Origin: Asterochloris sp. CNOR1
Taxonomy: Eukaryota; Chlorophyta; Trebouxiophyceae; Trebouxiales; Trebouxiaceae
NCBI GenBank assembly: GCA_963969365.1
Contig: OZ017753.1
Coordinates: forward strand, 2,666,001 to 2,730,000
Direction: 5' to 3'
DNA length: 64,000 nt
Part shown: positions 12,528-23,606 of the stretch, one piece after another
Layout of the letters: each line of letters starts with the position of its first letter
How positions within the stretch are numbered: the first letter of the stretch is position 1
Program-made: the position numbers and the translations under genes
Notes under the pieces: model-generated
The model's input: the letters and a program-made list of their open reading frames with translations, nothing else
Told to the model about the DNA's origin: nothing
Database searches by the model: none

Positions 12528-14650
12528 ATGGCTCCCAAACGGCAGGCAGAGGCAAAGCAGGGCTCTCCCTCCAAGAAGCAGAAGGAGTCAGGCAAAGCTT
12601 CACCAGCAGAGCTTGTCAAGGCGTTGCTGGATGAGACAAAGCTCAGCGCAACGTATGCACCCTGTACATGGGGTCTTGACTCTGTTCATGTGGTCTGCTC
12701 CTGGCCATCATATGCCTTTAGTCGACGGCAGCCCAGCAGGCAGCCCTGGCGAGTGCATGTAGACTGCATCCCTAACGCCCTACTCCCTCTATTGCAGGTA
12801 CTGTGATGAGCTTGGCATTGACATCAATTCTGGAAAGCCTGAAGCTGTCTTTCAGTGGTGCTGCTGTGAGTCTTCTGTTCACCGGTAGCTGCTTGTCGAG
12901 CAGTCAGCTGACAAAGTGCAGTGACTGACATGCCATGATATGTATGCAATACATGTACAGGCAACCACAAGGCTCTTCAAAAATTGCGTGCAGGGCAATC
13001 GAGCTGTCATGCATCTGAATGGCAATTGCATGAACTATTGCCATGCACCTGCAGGCGCTAACATGTTTGGCAGCCGATTGTCAGAGCAGATCACGCTACG
13101 TGCTGCCAGAGGCCTCCTGAAGAATGGCCTCACAGACCCTCAGACCATCAAGGTCAGTTCATCAGCTCCAGAGGATGCCACAGCAGAAGTCACTTCTTTT
13201 AGAACAGGACAGGGGGCAGGGCCAGTGATCAGCTTCAAGCGTGCTGAACCTGCACAAGTCATCATGGTCACCTCGAGAGGGCTCATGACCGCCTCTTATG
13301 TGCAGGATACGCCCCTCAAGGATGAGATCATAGCAATGAACTCTGAGGGCAACGTCCAGCGCGGTGAGATTCACATGTGCTGGCTCACCTTGAGATACTT
13401 GCTTGAGCCAGGTGGGCAGGCTGTGCAGCTCCAGCAGCCAACCACAATGCAAGCGGGCAGTTTGCAGCAAGCTACTGGCGGTGAGCACTCAGGGTGTCCT
13501 GGGCTCCTGCAGGCCCCAGCATGTCTCATTACCTGACGTCCACCTCCAAGGTCATTCTGGACAAGTATGAGGGCAACCTGGACAACCTGAGAAAGGCTGC
13601 TGACCACAAACCAGAGAAGGAGCTCGAGCTGATTCGAGAGTTCAAAGTAGGCTCACTGCAGCCTGTGGCCCAGTGTGCAGCCTGCAGCTATGAATTACAG
13701 GACACCTAACAGTGGTGCTGCAGCAGGAGCTGCAAGTGCACCATTTTGGTCGTCAGCCTGGTGCCTCAGGGCTGCATCTGCCATTCTTTCCAGCTTGCAT
13801 TGAATCTGTCTATTGACGATGCATTCTGGCTGCAGGGCTTTGGCCCGATGGCTGTCAACATCTTTGCACGGGAGGCCCAGGCGGCCTGGGAGGAGCTGTT
13901 CCCCTTTGCAGATGAGCGCACTCTGGGAATGGCCAAGGATCATGGGCTGCCAGGCTCAGCTGAGGAGCTGGCTAGCCTGGTTGACAATGACCGGCACAAA
14001 TTTGTCAGGCTGCTGGCTGGTGAGCAGGGCTGCTATTGCTCAGCACTTTTGTGTAAATTATACAAAGTCGCTGGCTGCTCTTTTGCTTAGCTGTTCAGCA
14101 ATGTTGAGCAAGCTGCTGGCTGCTGCATGCGCCTAGCTGGTCAGTACGCGTGGGGTTCACAGCAGAGCTGCAGCAAAGCTTCTGGCAGGTCTGCAGGGCA
14201 GCACACGCTGAGCTAGCAGCACCAGAGGTGTGGCGCTGTCTCCAGGGGAGCTGTTTTGCTGTGCTGCAGCGAGTGGGCGTGCTTCCCTGCCGGAAAGCTG
14301 TCTTGATAGCAATGCGCACTGCTGTGCTCCCTGAGCCTCCCCTCCTAGCCCCTCTCTGTGTCCTGCAGCCATTGTTAAGGCCCAGCTGCGCAAGGTGCCA
14401 GTTGATGATGAGAAGGCCACGGTCGACACCGGTGAGGGCTGCTGCATTGATGATATGCGTGCAAGTCGCTTCTGTGAATGCATCTGCCCTGCTCGGGGAG
14501 GCTCTGCAAACATGTCAAGTGTCAGTGATACCTGCAGAGCCCCTGGAAAAGCGCGAGGAGCGCGAAGCACACATGAAGGAGCACATCAGCAAGGAGAAGG
14601 TGGACCAACAGATCAAAGATGGCCTGCCACGCTACAAGGACAAGGAGTGA
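12528..14650 (+). CDS. Endonuclease III-like helix-hairpin-helix DNA-repair protein
   Basis: Predicted 280-residue protein from exons 12528-12652, 12798-12865, 13055-13152, 13306-13363, 13513-13646, 13836-14019, 14369-14431 and 14538-14650 (843 bases). It begins with a basic, nuclear-signal-like tail (MAPKRQAEAKQGSPSKKQKE). The core runs VKALLDETKLSATYCDELGI, an all-helical middle (LSEQITLRAARGLLKNGLT), then a helix-hairpin-helix GFGPMAVNIFAREAQAAWEE followed by LFPFADERTLGMAKDHGLP. This order matches an endonuclease III-like family I know mainly from bacterial genomes. The C terminus (KREEREAHMKEHISKEKV...) is charged and probably binds DNA or protein. I see no clear Cys4 iron-sulfur loop. 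Base-excision repair of DNA is inferred; the exact lesion is unknown. The neighbouring SKA3-like gene ends only 162 bases upstream. Confidence 0.7.
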
Positions 14651-14929
14651 CCAGATCCGGGAAACAGGCTGTCTGCACAGCTGTCATTGACGCTGGGTGC
14701 TACTCTCTGATTCCGTTGCATACAAGCATGATGTGAGCATGCAAGGGCGTAGTTGCCATGACTCAGGCAAAATTGGCAGTAAACTTGGCTTCAGATTGTA
14801 CGTTGTACATAAGACATTCACTTGCCTCCTCTCATCTGCATGGGAAACACGCTCGCTTTTTGACAAAATCTTATCTGAAAATCTATATACGCCTGTCAGG
14901 CTGACATCCCAGCTGACATCCTCACCAAT

Positions 14930-17900
14930 ATGCAGACCTCCTCCCTGATGCACAAGCCATGCATAAAGCCCGGCACGGCCCAGCACCCCATCCGGCCGTT
15001 GACAGGCAGGAGGAGCTTGAAGCCAGTTGCAGCATCCCGTCAGCATGACGCCCTGGCGCCCTTGAAGATGGCAGGAGCAGCATTGGCAACAAGCTTGATG
15101 CTCCTGGTAAGCCTGCCAGAGAAGCAGCCGTCTGTTTGGTTATTTGACATGTGCAGGCTGCCTGCCGTGATGCAACGCACCACACAAGCACTGCACGTGC
15201 AGCATCTCAAGACATGTTCAGTCTTGACTCCACGTGCATGACACATGCCCACCACTTTTGGTCCACGGCTGGACCCCAATGCAGAGGGAGCGCGACTGCT
15301 ATGAAGAAGCACTCAAGATGGTAGACGCAGCTGCCAGGCCCATGCAAATTCTCTCGCACCTAAGAGACCAGCTTCCCCGCTCCTGCTGGCTGGCTGCATG
15401 CAGCAACCTCACAGCAGCCCGGGCGGCATGCTACAGGCTTGCTCAGTCTCAGCCGCCAATGCCTGCTGTGTCTAGGTGTCCCTCTACAGTGCACATGTGA
15501 GTGCAGGGGAGCCCAACATGTGGCAGACTTTGAATTTGGCGGGCTCCTGCAGCACCATCAACTCAGGCTTCAAGCTCAGTCAACCAGCCTGCTGCGTGCT
15601 GCAGGGGACCTGTGGTGGTCCCAGCTGAGGCTCTGGTGTCATTTGTCAGCTCACAGCTGAAGCAATGGGACCAGGTGTTTCCTTTCCAACTGGCTGAGAA
15701 ACCTGCGGGTGCTGCAGGAGCCTGGCGGTGTTTCTTGCCAACTGGCTGAGAAAGCTGAGGGTGCTGCAGGAGCCTGGCGGCAGCACCTGCAGCCTGTCAG
15801 TCCCCTTGATGCAGCACAATGTGTGGTTTGTGTGCAGTCTCCTGCAGCGCCCACAGCATTTGGAAGCCTTGAATCAGCAAAGTGCCCACGAGCTGCATGT
15901 GCATGCAGGCCCCTGCAGCACCCGCGGCTGAGGCTCTTGGTGCCATCGACCAGCCCCGCGGCGACACCCAGTTCACCTCCAACACAGACTACCAGAAGGA
16001 GCTGCAGGGGCTCATCGAGGGGCGGGGAGGACTCAAGTCGCTGCTCCCAGGGGTGTCCCCAGCCCCCAGCAATGACAAGGTGGGTGTGCCAGCTGACTTG
16101 CAAGGGCACCCATCAAGTTGCAGAGGCGCCATGTTGCTCATTGAGCAGCACAGAGGACTTGACAGAAGTCACTGCTGCCGGGGGCACTCCCTGGCCCCAT
16201 CGAGACCTGTGTGGGGTTCCTTTCTGTGGGTGACCTTCAGCCAAAAGCATGGGCCCATGGCTGTCTTTCTGCAAGCTGCCTGCAAGTGCACCGCATCCAG
16301 CAGCGTGCCTCACCAGTGTCCATACCCCGGCAGGACCCCAACGACGTGCCTGACAAAACAGAGTTCAAGCTGGCCGGCAAGGTGCGGGAGACAGTGCAGG
16401 ATGCTCCCAACAGCCTGGTGGAAAAGGCGCTCCCAGAGGCACAGAAGGCTGCCCAGCAGCTGCCCAGCCCACGTGAGCCCTGCTGTGGGGAGTGTCGTGG
16501 TTCCCTGAGTCCTGTCAGGTCATCACAGGCTGTGCGGGTTACACTTGGAAGACTGTTAGGCTGCCATGAGAGCCCGCCCATGTGAGCCTTTACTCGTCCT
16601 AGAAATGTTGCTTTGCATGATGGCCCTTGTCTGGCAGCTGGCGCTCGCATGCCCAGAAAGCCACCTGGCCCATGTCAGGTCTGTCTGGGCTGATTGCTCC
16701 TTGTCCAAGGCGTGAGTGCTGTCCCCGGCTGCTGCCTGCTCAAGGTGACCTTGCTGCAGGACTGCAAGGCTGTTCACAGGAGCTGCAGTATGGCCGTTCG
16801 CATCAGGGCAAACAATGCTGTGTGTCAAGAGTGAGGCCTCTCCCTGCTGCCTGCAGCTGAGGTGCCCTCGCCAGCAAAGGCTGTGCAGGAGGCTCCCAAG
16901 GCCGCTTCCCAGGCCCAGCAGGCAGTCGACGCCGTCAAGTCTGTGACACAGGCCCCCAAGCAGGCCCTCAACAAGGCACCAGAGGCACCTCAGAGGGCAT
17001 TTGAGGCAGCCAAGCAGGCCCCCAAGCAGGCCCTCGACAAGGCACCAGAGGCTCCCAAGAAGGCAGTGAGCGCCGCCAAGGAGGCGGCTCCCTCAGCACC
17101 CTCAGCCGTCACCCAGGTACGTGTCCCCCTGTCAGGCACCTTTGTGATCAGACAACACCTAACTGACAGCCCCCAGAGTCCTCCAAGTTAACCGCTTCAC
17201 CGGACAGCCTGCAAGCCAGGCAGCACCAGAAGGAGCACAGCCTCAGTGCACAAAATTGTTGCATGTCTGCAGTATGTGGGCAAGTCAAGGCTGCCACAGC
17301 CTCAGAAACAAAGAGCAGCTGGCGATGCAGGAGAGCAGTGGGCGCTGGAAGCACAGGGTAGATGTCTGCATGCTGCCGATGCCGAGCAGGCTGTCAAGGC
17401 TGCTGCAGCCGCGGGGCGGGGACCCGCTGCTGCCTGATGGGGGCATGCGATGCTCGACAGCTGCCCAGAGAGTTCTGCTTGCAGTACCTGCCAGCTGCTG
17501 CACACGCCCGAGCAGGCTGCCAGATCTGCTGCAGCCTCAGGACGTCAGCTTCGCTGTGACTGAGGGGTGCTTCCAGCACCTGACAGCTGATGCCAGCATG
17601 CTGCTGCAGGCGCCCAAGGAGGCTGCCAGCAGGGCCAAGGTTGTGTCAGATGCTGCCCCCAAGGCGCCCGGGGCTGAGGTACTGGTGGCTGGAGCTGCAG
17701 CCCTGGCACTGGTCGGCGGCGTGGGCCTGGCGGCCGCGAAGAATGACCCAGCCAGCTCTAGCGCACCTTCAGGTAGGAGAACAGGGTGTTGACATGTCGG
17801 GTTGGAAGGAGTGGAGGTTGGCAGCCAAGCAGGATGACACAGCCAGCTCCAGTGCTCCGTCAGGGAGGTGAACTGAGATTGTTGAGCAGGCAGGGTTGGG

Positions 17901-18969
17901 GGTCTAGGTCGGCCTGGAGGACAGGCAGACTGATCTGGCGAGCTCCATTACGCCTTTTCATGAGGGGGGAGATGGGGGCTGCATTGCCACTGTGTTGCAT
18001 GCTGTTGAGGCAGTTTCAGTTAGGTGCAGAACGCGCCATGGGCTATGCAGGCTCCTCAATAGTCTCCAGCTGCCAGTCACGTCTCGTAGATGACGGTCTG
18101 CTGCATGTGAATCGTGAGTCTGTCAATGGTGTGTAGTCTAGCTGGGTGCCTCTCAGCTGGGCTGTCTGCTTGCTGGTGCCAGGCTGTCAACTAATCACTT
18201 CTGCTCTTGGGAGCCGCTTTATTGAGGTGCTCTACCTTGCAGACACGGCATCTGCCAGACCTGCATTAACATGCTGGTGTGATTGGGCGGGCTTTGCCAT
18301 CTTTGTGAGTGGCCCCGTAATCAGACACTGTCTTGAACACCTCCCATGCATGTCAAACTCATTAGAGTAATGCATAAGCTACAGTACCCAAGGTGTGTGC
18401 ACGCCACTGCAAACAATACAGGCGAGAGCCCATCTAGCTCAGGCCCTAGCAGCAGCGACACCATCTCAGTATTGAAGCTCAAAGACCCACAACTCACCAG
18501 CGACGTTGCCAGACAGCAAGACCCTTTCTTTGCGGAAGTCAGGCAGCGAATTAGTAGTGACGGTGCGGACACCCAGCCATGTTGGTAGCTATGTTGACGG
18601 CCTTCGACCTGCTCACCCGCTGCTTGCGTCTCGGTTGCAGCCTGCAGGGCCTTGCCAAAAGCTGCCCCTGCTAGTCTCATTGGTCTTCAGCTCTGTCCAT
18701 GTTCCCGCTGGCCGTGCAGGCTGTTACACAGCATATGCAGCTCTCACTGAAGCTGTGCCAAGCTGCTGAATTGTTGTGTTGCCAGTCCACCTGGCCTGAG
18801 GTGTTCCTCTGCTGTTCTTCCAGGTGGCACGTCAAGCAGTGGCAAGTCCAGCGGTGGCGGCAAGCCCAGCGGTGATGTCATGAGTAGCAAGGACCCCACA
18901 ATTCCAAGCGCTGAGGCAAAGAAGCGCGACCCCTTCTTTGCCGGTGTCAGGGCTCGCACCAACAAATGA
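14930..18969 (+). CDS. Plastid-targeted Ala/Pro/Lys repeat protein with C-terminal membrane segment
   Basis: Not recognised by family. A phase-consistent model of 363 residues uses exons 14930-15106, a possible 36-base micro-exon 15285-15320, 15909-16079, 16334-16472, 16857-17116, 17610-17772 and 18824-18969. The N terminus (MQTSSLMHKPCIKPG..., rich in Ser/Arg/Ala, no acidic residue for about 45 residues) looks like a plastid transit peptide. Exon 16857-17116 encodes an amphipathic repeat of the type APKQALxKAPEAPxxAxxAAK, reminiscent of LEA-like or nucleoid-associated proteins. A hydrophobic segment (LVAGAAALALVGGVGLAAA) follows, then a Ser/Gly linker and the C-terminal motif KDPTIPSAEAKKRDPFF. 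A thylakoid or envelope anchor with a soluble repeat arm is inferred. A second, diverged terminal exon lies upstream of the last one. Confidence 0.6.
18422..18588 (+). other. Possible alternative terminal exon (diverged duplicate)
   Basis: After a CAG acceptor at 18419-18421 a phase-1 exon reads GESPSSSGPSSSDTIS, then KDPQLTSDVARQQDPFFAEV, and stops at 18586-18588. It is a clear paralogue of the terminal exon 18824-18969 (KDPTIPSAEAKKRDPFFAGV) and joins exon 17610-17772 in frame. It may be used as an alternative 3' end. A degenerate copy of the preceding exon end (SSSAPSG) is at 17822-17867. Confidence 0.6.
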
Positions 18970-19589
18970 ACTCGCGCAGCCAGTCCCACAAGTTTTGAGT
19001 AGCGGTTCCTGCAAAGTTGGGCATTTTGACACTGTGCAGGCCCAAACAGACTCACTGCTCCCCTTGCGCTTTGAACTTCATGAACCCCGCACTTAGGTGC
19101 TGAGACCTAGAGCCGCTTGCACCTTCCCCAGCTGATCCGCATGTAAAGTAACAGCACCAGTGTTCTGGCCCCTCAGAGCCTTCCACTGCCTGTGCCACCA
19201 GCACATGTCCTTTGTGACATAAGTCGTCTGCCTAGGCGATCTGAGAGGCTGGCATCACAACTTTCTGCTCTGATGCTGGGGACTGCACAGGATGGAACTC
19301 AATTAATGTTGTCAAGGCCCAGTGTTGATGATTGTTGGACAGGCAGAGGCTGGGCGACAGAACAGTGCAAAAGTTCAGGACGTCAGTCCTACATTTAGCT
19401 TGTCTTCTTATTGACATAGTTTCTGGCTGCAGCTGCTGAATTTTGGAGTGCGAACATGCTTCTGCTCCCACTTGATGGTGTCTCTCTGCAGCACCAGTTA
19501 GTTGATGTTTGAAGCAGCTCAGATCAGCATGGCGTAGCATACCACTTACTGCAGTGCAAGCAGCAGGCGCAAGCCTGAGAACACACAAG

Positions 19590-22500
19590 TCAGTCACCCA
19601 CCTGCCGCTTGGCTAGGTCTGCAATCGTTTTCTGCAGACCTTCTGGCTTCACAGAGCTGCAGCTGCTGTCCAGCATGGGCTGCAGGAAGTACTGGCGGCT
19701 GTATGTGGGGTCGGCGGCCTCAAAGCTCTGCAGCTGGGACCGGCGTTCCATGCGGGCAGTAGACTGAGGCATGCACTGGAAGCGGGGCTGCTTGGTGCTG
19801 ACATCTGAAGGGGCTAGGCTGGGCTTAGGGGGCAGCAGAGTGGCCAGCCTGCATCAGCAGGCGCCATCAGCTTGAGAACTCTTGAAGCAGGTCGAGCAGG
19901 CTGCATGTGGGGCTCGCAAGGCTTGCCAGACTGCAGCACTGGCTTTTAAGGAAAGTTACAATTTTGGCAGATAGGCACAACAGTCTGGCGGACTGTGCAG
20001 TGTTTTCCGCTCAGCAGAATCCAGGGCCAGGGTGGTAGTCGGGTTGACATGCACCTCATCTGCCGCTGTTGAAGGCTGCTTCTTCAAAAGCAGCCCAACA
20101 GGCCCTGTTCTGCCACAGCCTGCTGCCGGGTCCAGGTGTCCATGCAATGCAGGTCAATGGTGAGGCCTCCCCTTCCAGGATGGGGAGCACACCTGGCATG
20201 GCCTGTACTCTCCCGCACACTCCCGCTACTGCTGCTGCGCTTGATGGGGGCCCGCCCATGCTTCCCCTCAGACACCGCAGCACTGCTGCTGCCCTGCCTG
20301 GCGCGAGTCAGCTGGGGCAGGGCGCCATCACTCACTCGCCGCTGCTGGCCCTGCATGCAGGAGTTTCTGACAAACTGCCTGTGGAATGGAGCTCCTGCAT
20401 CGAGCGCAGATAGGCGCCTGTGCTGCAGAATTCAGCTGAGCCTGCAACAGCAAGTGGAAGCCTAGCCCGCTGGGATGTGGATGCTTGATGCAAATGCGCA
20501 TTGTCTGCAAGCCGTCGGGCAGACCCTTGATGCCAACCCTTGCACAGCCCGCTGGTCAGCGCTAAGAGGCAGCCAGACCACCTTATCTGCTGCAGATATC
20601 AGCAAAAGCTCTGTGAGTGCAGGCCATTGTTGCAGCCATGCATACCAAGCCCTCTGTGCTGACACAGTTGCTGTGCACGAAGCTGTGCACGCTTACATTG
20701 GCCTTTGTTCCGGCCATGCTGCTGGTGTGTAGACTGTGGCTGAGCCTATAAAACATAATCACTGTACAATTTCAAGGGCAAATCAGTGATGTGCTTGCAT
20801 AGCTTTGTGTAAGTTTGCTTGGGCTGCTACTTGCATTTTACGGGAGCTGCCCAAAGTCCTGACCAACGGTGTCCTCCTGCTTACTGTATGTGACAGATCA
20901 CCCTCTTGGATGTGTCAGGCAGCCTGCACCCACCCCTGACAGGAAGGAGTTGTCAAGCTTGCTGGCAGCATTGGTGCAGCGCCCCCAGCTGTGGCCAAAG
21001 GCAACTGACGCCATGCTGCCTCTGCTGTCCCTGGCTCTGGTCAGTGCTCCCAGTGCGGCCCAGGCCCTGCCAGGGCACAGGAAGCAGCCTGCCAATCTGC
21101 AGCTGACCTTGCTGGCAGCAGCAGTGCTCCCCAGGGCTCTCAGCCATAGCCCACTGCACCCCCAGGCCAAAGCCAGCTGCAGTCCAGCTCCCCTTATTAC
21201 CTCCACACAAATCTGTCAACTCTGCAGCTTACCTTGGTGGCAGCTGCACCGCGCCACACTTGAGCAGCGCTCTCAGCCGTAGCCCGGCGCGCCCCCGAGC
21301 CAAAGGCGACTGCGGTCCCACTCCCGCTGCTGTGCCGCAGTGGCTGCGCCTGGCTGCCAGTGTGGACCCCGGGGCTGCCTGGGCCCGGCGACCCGCACTG
21401 TGCCTGAGCCCTCCTGTCGTCCTCAGAGCTGCCTGAGCGCTGCCCAGCGCTCCGCCGGGCGCGGGGCCCCTTGGCTGACCGCCCCCCTGTCACGCTCTGG
21501 CGCCCGCTGACGCTGCGGCGGGCCTTCCCGCGCCCTCTGCTGCACGGCAGACATCAGCACCTCAAGCCGGGGGGGCTGTTTGACGAGATGCAGAGCAACA
21601 GCAGCAGCTGTGGTGCTCTGCTGGCTGGTGGTGCTTATGGCAAGCTTGCACCCTTTGCTGTGCGGCACAGCATTGCGTGGAGGCTACACAGGAAGCCAGA
21701 GCACTTTGGCAGACCCTCTCACGCCATCTGCTGCATGGCATGTCGGCATGTCAGGCTGAATGCGTGGCGGTTCTTGCCGCCGGCAGCTGGCAAAAGAATC
21801 AGGGCAGGTCTGGCCACGCCCCCCTAGCTGCACAACAATGCTCACCACCTCAGGTAAGCTGGCTGTCAGGGAGTGCAGACCAGTACTGCGCGGCGTCTGG
21901 GCAGCATCTGGGCTGCTTTGTGCTGGCCGCTGGCGCTTGAGCTTGCCCGCGTTGTACAGCAAGGCATCACGCATAGGCTGTCTAGCATGCCAAAGCAAGC
22001 AGGCAGGCCCTCAAGCACCGTCTGCCCACACTGCAAGGTGCTACTTGCGTCCTCTTCTCAGTGTCCAGTGCGCCAACCAGTGTATCATCGTCAGCATCGG
22101 CTAGCAAAACTTAGACAACAGCAGCTTCTGATGCACAGCATGTCAGCATGCCAGGCTGGCTGACGCTGTAGCAGGCTAACCAGACCTGACTGCTGGACAG
22201 CATCTAATTCTGCAGCACTGCAGTGCTGCCACAGGAGCATCCCCTGCAGCTGCTGCTCATACTGGTGCAAAGGGAGGTCTGTCAGTATCACCTGCTGCTG
22301 CCTGTGTCACAGGCAGCTGGCCCTGCTGCAGGCGGCAGCGCCTCATGATTTGAGGGCCCCTCTGTCTCGCCGGAGCTGCCGCACGAGCTGCTGCCGGGGG
22401 CAGCTCCAAGCCAAGTGGGGTGGGGGGAGTCGCCTGAATCTGGGCGATGCTGCTGCCCTGCAGCTGTGGCCCCTATGTGGGATAGCAGCCTTACAGGCGC

Positions 22501-22775
22501 GAGAAATTTGGTGCAAGTCACCTTGATTGGTGTGCTGATTGTCCAGTGACATTATTCAGAGGCTCAGGACGCCTTGCATGTGGCAAGTGCACAAGTCTTA
22601 GCCTGACATGCTGCATCACTTAGATGTGCACAGGCAGCTCCAGGCCAGGCAGTCACCTGTGCTTTGGGAGCCTGGAGAGCTGGCAGCCTCTGCAGCGTTG
22701 CGGTCCTGCTGGCGCTGTAGCAGGCTGGCAGCGGACAGAGAGGGGCTGTGTGCCCCTTGCTCCACACGCAGCACC
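19590..22775 (-). CDS. Unrecognised Ser/Ala/Arg-rich protein
   Basis: Function unknown. Plausible minus-strand exons are 22657-22775 (SLLQRQQDRNAAEAASS), 22292-22457 (Ser/Pro-rich, GDSPHPTWLGAAPGSSS), 21849-21912 (TPRSTGLHSLTASLPE), about 21234-21530 (RARRSAGQRSGSSEDDRRAQ), about 20170-20350 (RRVSDGALPQLTRARQGSSS, with RSSSSGSVRES), possibly 19956-20090, and a terminal exon of about 19590-19850 containing FEAADPTYSRQYFLQPMLD and ending LAKRQVGD. The first three join with matching splice phase (1, 2, 0). The first exon is not identified, and the link between 21849 and 21530 does not fit phase, so at least one exon is missing. Low-complexity, basic/serine-rich composition suggests an intrinsically disordered, probably phosphorylated protein. 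It could be two genes. Copies of one exon are repeated within 20.95-21.31 kb. Confidence 0.4.
20950..21314 (-). repeat. Two to three tandem copies of an exon end and donor
   Basis: Minus-strand copies at about 21226-21314, 21093-21182 and 20958-21025 share GCCTTTGG ... GCTGAGAGC ... GCCACCAAG/GCCAGCAAG followed by a donor-like site. Their translations are AVAFGSGARRATAESAA, a shifted copy (TAAGFGLGVQWAMAES) and SVAFGHSWGRCTNAASK. The first is part of a long open exon ending at a GTAAGC donor; the others look like decayed duplicates in the following intron. Confidence 0.6.
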
Positions 22776-23606
22776 CTGCAGAACAGCAGCAGAGAGGTCT
22801 GCACCCAAGGCATGTTTGATGGCAGCTATTGCAACAGCTCTGCAAGCTCCCTGCTCCAGGAACGACACATGTGTGCTGCTGCCTTGGGCTGCTGTCACGT
22901 CTTTCTGCTGTTTAGATACTGACTGCTGATGCGGCAGGAGGTGCTGGTATGCAGCTGCCTCTCTCGGTGCACAGATGTGCCCTTTGCTGCAGAGCCCGCA
23001 ACAGTTGCCTGTAACAAGCACGCCCGTACACATCCAAGCACCCACAATATCTCCTGCTCTTCCAGAACGATGGCTGCTGTGCTTTTGGGCTGCAGACAAA
23101 TAGACTGTCTCTGCATATGCTTTGACCCAAGCATCGTCACAGAGCAGTGCTCCACAGAAGTGTGCACCTGGCAGGCAGAGCTGCCGCATGGCAGAAGCAT
23201 GCACCCTGCTCAGATGAACAAGCTGAGTGCTGTCCATGCAGCATGCAGCTACCATGCAGTGAGACCTCGGCTGGCTGCCTGTTGCACAGGCATGCATGAT
23301 AGACAGGTGCACCCTGCTCCCAGAGGGCATATGCACAAACAATGATGTCAAGGCAGCATGTCATTAACTGACAGCGCAGCCATGACGAGGACTCTGCTCC
23401 CCAGAAAGTCATGGAGCAGGCCACCCTGCCACGCACTGGACCGGCATGACCAGTGTGGCAACAATCTCTGCGGCAGACAGGCTGCGTACCTGCCACAAAC
23501 TGCAGACAGGTGCACTCTGAGCCCACAGGTCATGGGCATGCGCAAGAATGTGCAGGCAACGCGAAGCCATGGTACAGTACAGCCATGTGGGACCCTGCAG
23601 CACTGA

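Noticed and set aside
22653-23351. A 232-codon minus-strand open frame
   Set aside because: Its composition (Cys/His/Ala mix) matches shadow frames of this sequence, and a better-supported exon (22657-22775) uses another frame.
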